A stretch of DNA of 64,000 nucleotides. Origin: Paragordius varius (lineage: Eukaryota > Nematomorpha). Under the pieces are notes generated by a model. That model was not told the origin of the DNA. It saw only the letters and a list, made by a program, of their open reading frames with translations, and searched no databases. The stretch spans positions 9,982,001 to 10,046,000 of the forward strand of contig OZ176052.1 in the NCBI GenBank assembly GCA_964247055.1, written 5' to 3'. A program made the position numbers and the translations under genes. This document shows positions 55,301 to 64,000 of the stretch, piece after piece (position 1 is the first letter of the stretch; each line of letters starts with the position of its first letter).

Positions 55301-58300
55301 CAATAGCTTCGCCCTTTTTTTGAAATAGGCCCCCAGTTCGGGCCCACCCCGTATGAAAAACGGGTTTTTTTTGAAAACAGAAGTCCACAAAATCGTGTTT
55401 TTGAGACAATATTCCGGAGAACGTGTTGGACCATTCAATTTCAAATATGAATTTTGTTTACTTATTTTCGATTGCGCCGAACATAGTCGAGCCACTTTTT
55501 TGATTTTGGCCCTCTTTTTACCCGCTCCCCCCGTAAAATGCCATTTTTTTCAAAAAAAAATAAAGTCCACAAAAATATTTTTTTGATTGTATTTTTTTGC
55601 CCACGGTATGAGACTGTAAAAATTCGAGAAAGATTTTTCGTATTGCCTGTTAAAAGGCAAAAATTTTAGTCAAGCGTTTCTTTGATGATAGATGCTGAGT
55701 AAGGAGTATCTATCATATGCATAGCATGTTAAAAGATATATGGATATTAATACATTATTTATCCTCATCTATATATTTATAAAAATGGAAAAGGCTGGCT
55801 TTGTGATCTGGTACAGGAAAACCGGTAGACCCAATCAAATCCAAATATCGAAAAAATATAATCATTAATAAATGTCCCGACAATAGCTTCGCCCTTTTTT
55901 TGAAATAGGCCCCCAGTTCGGGCCCACCCCGTATGAAAAACGGGTTTTTTTTGAAAACATAAGTCCACAAAATCGTGTTTTTGAGACAATATTCCGGAGA
56001 ACGTGTTGGACCATTCAATTTCAAATATGAATTTTGTTTACTTATTTTCGATTGCGCCGAACATAGTCGAGCCACTTTTTTGATTTAGGCCCTCTTTTTA
56101 CCCGCTACCCCCGTAAAATGCAATTTTTTTCAAAAAAAATAAAGTCCACAAAAATATTTTTTTGATTGTATTTTTTTGCCCACGGTATGAGACTGTAAAA
56201 ATTCGAGAAAGATTTTTCGTATTGCCTGTTAAAAGGCAAAAATTTTAGTCAAGCGTTTCTTTGATGATAGATGCTGAGTAAGGAGTACTTTTTACCCGCT
56301 ACCCCCGTAAAATGCCATTTTTTTCAAAAAAAAAACAAAGTCCACAAAAATATTTTTTTGATTGTATTTTTTTGCCCACGGTATGAGACTGTAAAAATTC
56401 GAGAAAGATTTTTCGTATTGCCTGTTAAAAGGCAAAAATTTTAGTCAAGCGTTTCTTTGATGATAGATGCTGAGTAAGGAGTATCTATCATATGCATAGC
56501 ATGTTAAAAGATATATGGATATCAATACATTATTTATCCTCATCTATATATTTATAAAAATAAAGGCTGGCTTTGTGATCTGGTACAGGAAAACCGGTAG
56601 ACCCAATCAAATCCAAATATCGAAAAAATATAATCATTAATAAATGTCCCGACAATAGCTTCGCCCTTTTTTTGAAATAGGCCCCCAGTTCGGGCCCACC
56701 CCGTATGAAAAACGGGTTTTTTTTGAAAACAGAAGTCCACAAAATCGTGTTTTTGAGACAATATTCCGGAGAACGTGTTGGACCATTCAATTTCAAATAT
56801 GAATTTTGTTTACTTATTTTCGATTGCGCCGAACATAGTCGAGCCACTTTTTTGATTTAGGCCCTCTTTTTACCCGCTCCCCCCGTAAAATGCCATTTTT
56901 TTCAAAAAACAAAGTCCACAAAAATAATTTTCTAAATCGATTTTTCGCCCTAGGTATGAGACCGTAAAAATTCAATAAAGATTCCACGTATTGCCTGTTA
57001 AAAGGCAAAAATTTTAGTCCACCGTTTATTTGATGATAGCTGCTGGGTAAGGAGCTACCCGCTAAAAACTGATTTTTCATATAATTTTGTGAACTGTTTC
57101 CGGAAAACCGGTGATTCCAATCTCCAAATATCGAAAAAATATAATCATTAATGAATGCCCCGACAATAGCTTCGCCCTTTTTTGGAATTAGGTCCCCAGT
57201 TTGGGCCCACCCCGTGTGAAAAATGGGTTAAGTCAATTTTTTGGAGAACGTGTTGGACCATTCAATTTCAAATATGATTTTTGTTTACTTATTTTCGATT
57301 GCGCCGAACATAGTCGAGTCACTTTTTTGATTTAGGCCCTCTTTTTACCCGCTCCCCCCGTAAAATGCCATTTTTTTCAAAAAAGTCCACAAAAATATTT
57401 TTTTGATTGTATTTTTTTGCCCACGGTATGAGACTGTAAAAATTCGAGAAAGATTTTTCGTTTTGCCTGTTAAAAGGCAAAAATTTTAGTCAAGCGTTTC
57501 TTTGATGATAGATGCTGAGTAAGGAGTATCTATCATATGCATAGCATGTTAAAAGATATATGGATATTAATACATTATTTATCCTCATCTATATATTTAT
57601 AAAAATGGAAAAGGCTGGCTTTGTGATCTGGTACAGGAAAACCGGTAGACCCAATCAAATCCAAATATCGAAAAAATATAATCATTAATAAATGTCCCGA
57701 CAATAGCTTCGCCCTTTTTTTGAAATAGGCCCCCAGTTCGGGCCCACCCCGTATGAAAAACGGGTTTTTTTTGAAAACAGAAGTCCACAAAATCGTGTTT
57801 TTGAGACAATATTCCGGAGAACGTGTTGGACCATTCAATTTCAAATATGAATTTTGTTTACTTATTTTCGATTGCGCCGAACATAGTCGAGCCACTTTTT
57901 TGATTTTGGCCCTCTTTTTACCCGCTCCCCCCGTAAAATGCCATTTTTTTCAAAAAAAAATAAAGTCCACAAAAATATTTTTTTGATTGTATTTTTTTGC
58001 CCACGGTATGAGACTGTAAAAATTCGAGAAAGATTTTTCGTATTGCCTGTTAAAAGGCAAAAATTTTAGTCAAGCGTTTCTTTGATGATAGATGCTGAGT
58101 AAGGAGTATCTATCATATGCATAGCATGTTAAAAGATATATGGATATTAATACATTATTTATCCTCATCTATATATTTATAAAAATGGAAAAGGCTGGCT
58201 TTGTGATCTGGTACAGGAAAACCGGTAGACCCAATCAAATCCAAATATCGAAAAAATATAATCATTAATAAATGTCCCGACAATAGCTTCGCCCTTTTTT

Positions 58301-61300
58301 TGAAATAGGCCCCCAGTTCGGGCCCACCCCGTATGAAAAACGGGTTTTTTTTGAAAACATAAGTCCACAAAATCGTGTTTTTGAGACAATATTCCGGAGA
58401 ACGTGTTGGACCATTCAATTTCAAATATGAATTTTGTTTACTTATTTTCGATTGCGCCGAACATAGTCGAGCCACTTTTTTGATTTAGGCCCTCTTTTTA
58501 CCCGCTCCCCCCGTAAAATGCCATTTTTTTCAAAAAACAAAGTCCACAAAAATAATTTTCTAAATCGATTTTTCGCCCTAGGTATGAGACCGTAAAAATT
58601 CAATAAAGATTCCACGTATTGCCTGTTAAAAGGCAAAAATTTTAGTCCACCGTTTATTTGATGATAGCTGCTGGGTAAGGAGCTACCCGCTAAAAACTGA
58701 TTTTTCATATAATTTTGTGAACTGTTTCCGGAAAACCGGTGATTCCAATCTCCAAATATCGAAAAAATATAATCATTAATGAATGCCCCGACAATAGCTT
58801 CGCCCTTTTTTGGAATTAGGTCCCCAGTTTGGGCCCACCCCGTGTGAAAAATGGGTTAAGTCAATTTTTTGGAGAACGTGTTGGACCATTCAATTTCAAA
58901 TATGATTTTTGTTTACTTATTTTCGATTGCGCCGAACATAGTCGAGTCACTTTTTTGATTTAGGCCCTCTTTTTACCCGCTCCCCCCGTAAAATGCCATT
59001 TTTTTCAAAAAAGTCCACAAAAATATTTTTTTGATTGTATTTTTTTGCCCACGGTATGAGACTGTAAAAATTCGAGAAAGATTTTTCGTTTTGCCTGTTA
59101 AAAGGCAAAAATTTTAGTCAAGCGTTTCTTTGATGATAGATGCTGAGTAAGGAGTATCTATCATATGCATAGCATGTTAAAAGATATATGGATATTAATA
59201 CATTATTTATCCTCATCTATATATTTATAAAAATGGAAAAGGCTGGCTTTGTGATCTGGTACAGGAAAACCGGTAGACCCAATCAAATCCAAATATCGAA
59301 AAAATATAATCATTAATAAATGTCCCGACAATAGCTTCGCCCTTTTTTTGAAATAGGCCCCCAGTTCGGGCCCACCCCGTATGAAAAACGGGTTTTTTTT
59401 GAAAACAGAAGTCCACAAAATCGTGTTTTTGAGACAATATTCCGGAGAACGTGTTGGACCATTCAATTTCAAATATGAATTTTGTTTACTTATTTTCGAT
59501 TGCGCCGAACATAGTCGAGCCACTTTTTTGATTTTGGCCCTCTTTTTACCCGCTCCCCCCGTAAAATGCCATTTTTTTCAAAAAAAAATAAAGTCCACAA
59601 AAATATTTTTTTGATTGTATTTTTTTGCCCACGGTATGAGACTGTAAAAATTCGAGAAAGATTTTTCGTATTGCCTGTTAAAAGGCAAAAATTTTAGTCA
59701 AGCGTTTCTTTGATGATAGATGCTGAGTAAGGAGTATCTATCATATGCATAGCATGTTAAAAGATATATGGATATTAATACATTATTTATCCTCATCTAT
59801 ATATTTATAAAAATGGAAAAGGCTGGCTTTGTGATCTGGTACAGGAAAACCGGTAGACCCAATCAAATCCAAATATCGAAAAAATATAATCATTAATAAA
59901 TGTCCCGACAATAGCTTCGCCCTTTTTTTGAAATAGGCCCCCAGTTCGGGCCCACCCCGTATGAAAAACGGGTTTTTTTTGAAAACATAAGTCCACAAAA
60001 TCGTGTTTTTGAGACAATATTCCGGAGAACGTGTTGGACCATTCAATTTCAAATATGAATTTTGTTTACTTATTTTCGATTGCGCCGAACATAGTCGAGC
60101 CACTTTTTTGATTTAGGCCCTCTTTTTACCCGCTACCCCCGTAAAATGCAATTTTTTTCAAAAAAAAATAAAGTCCACAAAAATATTTTTTTGATTGTAT
60201 TGTTTTGCCCACGGTATGAGACTGTAAAAATTCGAGAAAGATTTTTCGTATTGCCTGTTAAAAGGCAAAAATTTTAGTCAAGCGTTTCTTTGATGATAGA
60301 TGCTGAGTAAGGAGTACTTTTTACCCGCTACCCCCGTAAAATGCCATTTTTTTCAAAAAAAAAACAAAGTCCACAAAAATATTTTTTTGATTGTATTTTT
60401 TTGCCCACGGTATGAGACTGTAAAAATTCGAGAAAGATTTTTCGTATTGCCTGTTAAAAGGCAAAAATTTTAGTCAAGCGTTTCTTTGATGATAGATGCT
60501 GAGTAAGGAGTATCTATCATATGCATAGCATGTTAAAAGATATATGGATATCAATACATTATTTATCCTCATCTATATATTTATAAAAATGGAAAAGGCT
60601 GGCTTTGTGATCTGGTACAGGAAAACCGGTAGACCCAATCAAATCCAAATATCGAAAAAATATAATCATTAATAAATGTCCCGACAATAGCTTCGCCCTT
60701 TTTTTGAAATAGGCCCCCAGTTCGGGCCCACCCCGTATGAAAAACGGGTTTTTTTTGAAAACATAAGTCCACAAAATCGTGTTTTTGAGACAATATTCCG
60801 GAGAACGTGTTGGACCATTCAATTTCAAATATGAATTTTGTTTACTTATTTTCGATTGCGCCGAACATAGTCGAGCCACTTTTTTGATTTAGGCCCTCTT
60901 TTTACCCGCTACCCCCGTAAAATGCAATTTTTTTCAAAAAAAAATAAAGTCCACAAAAATATTTTTTTGATTGTATTTTTTTGCCCACGGTATGAGACTG
61001 TAAAAATTCGAGAAAGATTTTTCGTATTGCCTGTTAAAAGGCAAAAATTTTAGTCCACCGTTTATTTGATGATAGCTGCTGGGTAAGGAGCTACCCGCTA
61101 AAAACTGATTTTTCATATAATTTTGTGAACTGTTTCCGGAAAACCGGTGATTCCAATCTCCAAATATCGAAAAAATATAATCATTAATGAATGCCCCGAC
61201 AATAGCTTCGCCCTTTTTTGGAATTAGGTCCCCAGTTTGGGCCCACCCCGTGTGAAAAATGGGTTAAGTCAATTTTTTGGAGAACGTGTTGGACCATTCA

Positions 61301-64000
61301 ATTTCAAATATGATTTTTGTTTACTTATTTTCGATTGCGCCGAACATAGTCGAGTCACTTTTTTGATTTAGGCCCTCTTTTTACCCGCTCCCCCCGTAAA
61401 ATGCCATTTTTTTCAAAAAAGTCCACAAAAATATTTTTTTGATTGTATTTTTTTGCCCACGGTATGAGACTGTAAAAATTCGAGAAAGATTTTTCGTTTT
61501 GCCTGTTAAAAGGCAAAAATTTTAGTCAAGCGTTTCTTTGATGATAGATGCTGAGTAAGGAGTATCTATCATATGCATAGCATGTTAAAAGATATATGGA
61601 TATTAATACATTATTTATCCTCATCTATATATTTATAAAAATGGAAAAGGCTGGCTTTGTGATCTGGTACAGGAAAACCGGTAGACCCAATCAAATCCAA
61701 ATATCGAAAAAATATAATCATTAATAAATGTCCCGACAATAGCTTCGCCCTTTTTTTGAAATAGGCCCCCAGTTCGGGCCCACTCCGTATGAAAAACGGG
61801 TTTTTTTTGAAAACAGAAGTCCACAAAATCGTGTTTTTGAGACAATATTCCGGAGAACGTGTTGGACCATTCAATTTCAAATATGAATTTTGTTTACTTA
61901 TTTTCGATTGCGCCGAACATAGTCGAGCCACTTTTTTGATTTTGGCCCTCTTTTTACCCGCTCCCCCCGTAAAATGCCATTTTTTTCAAAAAAAAATAAA
62001 GTCCACAAAAATATTTTTTTGATTGTATTTTTTTGCCCACGGTATGAGACTGTAAAAATTCGAGAAAGATTTTTCGTATTGCCTGTTAAAAGGCAAAAAT
62101 TTTAGTCAAGCGTTTCTTTGATGATAGATGCTGAGTAAGGAGTATCTATCATATGCATAGCATGTTAAAAGATATATGGATATTAATACATTATTTATCC
62201 TCATCTATATATTTATAAAAATGGAAAAGGCTGGCTTTGTGATCTGGTACAGGAAAACCGGTAGACCCAATCAAATCCAAATATCGAAAAAATATAATCA
62301 TTAATAAATGTCCCGACAATAGCTTCGCCCTTTTTTTGAAATAGGCCCCCAGTTCGGGCCCACCCCGTATGAAAAACGGGTTTTTTTTGAAAACAGAAGT
62401 CCACAAAATCGTGTTTTTGAGACAATATTCCGGAGAACGTGTTGGACCATTCAATTTCAAATATGAATTTTGTTTACTTATTTTCGATTGCGCCGAACAT
62501 AGTCGAGCCACTTTTTTGATTTAGGCCCTCTTTTTACCCGCTACCCCCGTAAAATGCAATTTTTTTCAAAAAAAAATAAAGTCCACAAAAATATTTTTTT
62601 GATTGTATTTTTTTGCCCACGGTATGAGACTGTAAAAATTCGAGAAAGATTTTTCGTATTGCCTGTTAAAAGGCAAAAATTTTAGTCAAGCGTTTCTTTG
62701 ATGATAGATGCTGAGTAAGGAGTATCTATCATATGCATAGCATGTTAAAAGATATATGGATATCAATACATTATTTATCCTCATCTATATATTTATAAAA
62801 ATAAAGGCTGGCTTTGTGATCTGGTACAGGAAAACCGGTAGACCCAATCAAATCCAAATATCGAAAAAATATAATCATTAATAAATGTCCCGACAATAGC
62901 TTCGCCCTTTTTTTGAAATAGGCCCCCAGTTCGGGCCCACCCCGTATGAAAAACGGGTTTTTTTTGAAAACAGAAGTCCACAAAATCGTGTTTTTGAGAC
63001 AATATTCCGGAGAACGTGTTGGACCATTCAATTTCAAATATGAATTTTGTTTACTTATTTTCGATTGCGCCGAACATAGTCGAGCCACTTTTTTGATTTA
63101 GGCCCTCTTTTTACCCGCTCCCCCCGTAAAATGCCATTTTTTTCAAAAAACAAAGTCCACAAAAATAATTTTCTAAATCGATTTTTCGCCCTAGGTATGA
63201 GACCGTAAAAATTCAATAAAGATTCCACGTATTGCCTGTTAAAAGGCAAAAATTTTAGTCCACCGTTTATTTGATGATAGCTGCTGGGTAAGGAGCTACC
63301 CGCTAAAAACTGATTTTTCATATAATTTTGTGAACTGTTTCCGGAAAACCGGTGATTCCAATCTCCAAATATCGAAAAAATATAATCATTAATGAATGCC
63401 CCGACAATAGCTTCGCCCTTTTTTGGAATTAGGTCCCCAGTTTGGGCCCACCCCGTGTGAAAAATGGGTTAAGTCAATTTTTTGGAGAACGTGTTGGACC
63501 ATTCAATTTCAAATATGATTTTTGTTTACTTATTTTCGATTGCGCCGAACATAGTCGAGTCACTTTTTTGATTTAGGCCCTCTTTTTACCCGCTCCCCCC
63601 GTAAAATGCCATTTTTTTCAAAAAAGTCCACAAAAATATTTTTTTGATTGTATTTTTTTGCCCACGGTATGAGACTGTAAAAATTCGAGAAAGATTTTTC
63701 GTTTTGCCTGTTAAAAGGCAAAAATTTTAGTCAAGCGTTTCTTTGATGATAGATGCTGAGTAAGGAGTATCTATCATATGCATAGCATGTTAAAAGATAT
63801 ATGGATATTAATACATTATTTATCCTCATCTATATATTTATAAAAATGGAAAAGGCTGGCTTTGTGATCTGGTACAGGAAAACCGGTAGACCCAATCAAA
63901 TCCAAATATCGAAAAAATATAATCATTAATAAATGTCCCGACAATAGCTTCGCCCTTTTTTTGAAATAGGCCCCCAGTTCGGGCCCACCCCGTATGAAAA

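Larger units (their letters stand above)
48270..64000. repeat. Higher-order satellite array (19 units plus a partial, open to the right)
   Basis: Using the TTATTTATCCTCATCTATAT anchor, unit starts are 48273 (edge copy), 48847, 49895, 50475, 51251, 52303, 53351, 54127, 55175, 55755, 56530, 57575, 58155, 59203, 59783, 60559, 61611, 62191, 62771 and 63816 (partial). Class order by length is S L S M L' L M L S M L S L S M L' S S L, with S about 580 bp, M about 776, L about 1048 and L' 1052. By eye, copies of a class are almost identical, with scattered diagnostic single-base variants. Every unit holds a GCCTGTTAAAAGGC hairpin. Open frames of 70-106 codons recur because the units are copies; they shift frame in the diverged copy at 43.3 kb, so I do not call genes. 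Confidence 0.95.

Noticed and set aside
48273-63321. Dozens of 60-106-codon open frames in the array as a tandem gene family
   Set aside because: They are copies of one frame in a homogenised satellite, overlap each other on both strands, lack known domains, and the diverged copy at 43.3 kb breaks the frame relation.
48270-64000. CRISPR-like or rDNA array
   Set aside because: Units are about 0.6-1 kb with no spacer/repeat alternation and no rRNA-like sequence; this is a eukaryotic satellite.

Overview
This window is AT-rich nuclear DNA from a metazoan. Evidence: spliced genes with GT-AG introns, a gamma-secretase subunit (PEN-2), a heterotrimeric kinesin-2 motor subunit (KIF3B-like), the replicative helicase subunit MCM4, a large leucine-rich-repeat membrane protein with LRRNT and LRRCT caps, and many eukaryotic DNA-transposon and SINE remnants. 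The standard genetic code fits all four genes (stops TAA, TAA, TAA, TGA). I cannot place the phylum from the sequence; an invertebrate is likely.

Layout. 1-11.4 kb: no gene seen; AT-rich spacer with a dispersed inverted-repeat family (about 1.9-3.5 kb and 8.8-10.9 kb). 11.4-17.1 kb: MCM4, minus strand, 17 exons rebuilt here, 892 aa. 17.1-19.7 kb: spacer. 19.7-24.7 kb: LRR receptor-like gene, minus strand, 4 exons, 1171 aa. 24.7-32.3 kb: spacer with a mariner transposase fossil, a Tc1-like remnant and a hAT-type MITE with an intact 8-bp target duplication. 32.3-40.8 kb: KIF3B-like gene, minus strand, 19 exons, 775 aa, with a foldback element in one intron. 40.8-41.15 kb: PEN-2, plus strand, one exon, 101 aa, head to head with KIF3B (41 bp between start codons). 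41.2-48.2 kb: repeat-rich spacer with MITEs, SINE-like pieces, a minisatellite and GC-richer islands. 48.27 kb to the right edge: a complex higher-order satellite array that continues out of the window.

The most unusual signal is in the introns. Four introns needed to keep conserved proteins in frame are only 25, 25, 25 and 21 nt long. Two are the first two introns of KIF3B; two are introns 1 and 3 of MCM4. The next shortest intron is 63 nt and the rest run from 74 to about 1600 nt. So there is a separate ultra-short intron class, biased to 5' gene ends.

The second notable feature is the array. A 580-bp unit exists in three length classes (580, 776, 1048/1052 bp). These arise from a 196-bp internal duplication and from insertion of a diverged 468-bp sister monomer. 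The order of classes records unequal exchange, including a 3456-bp block repeated 9308 bp away. All exon borders were derived by hand from splice signals, phase continuity and family similarity; every gene's exon sum is divisible by three.
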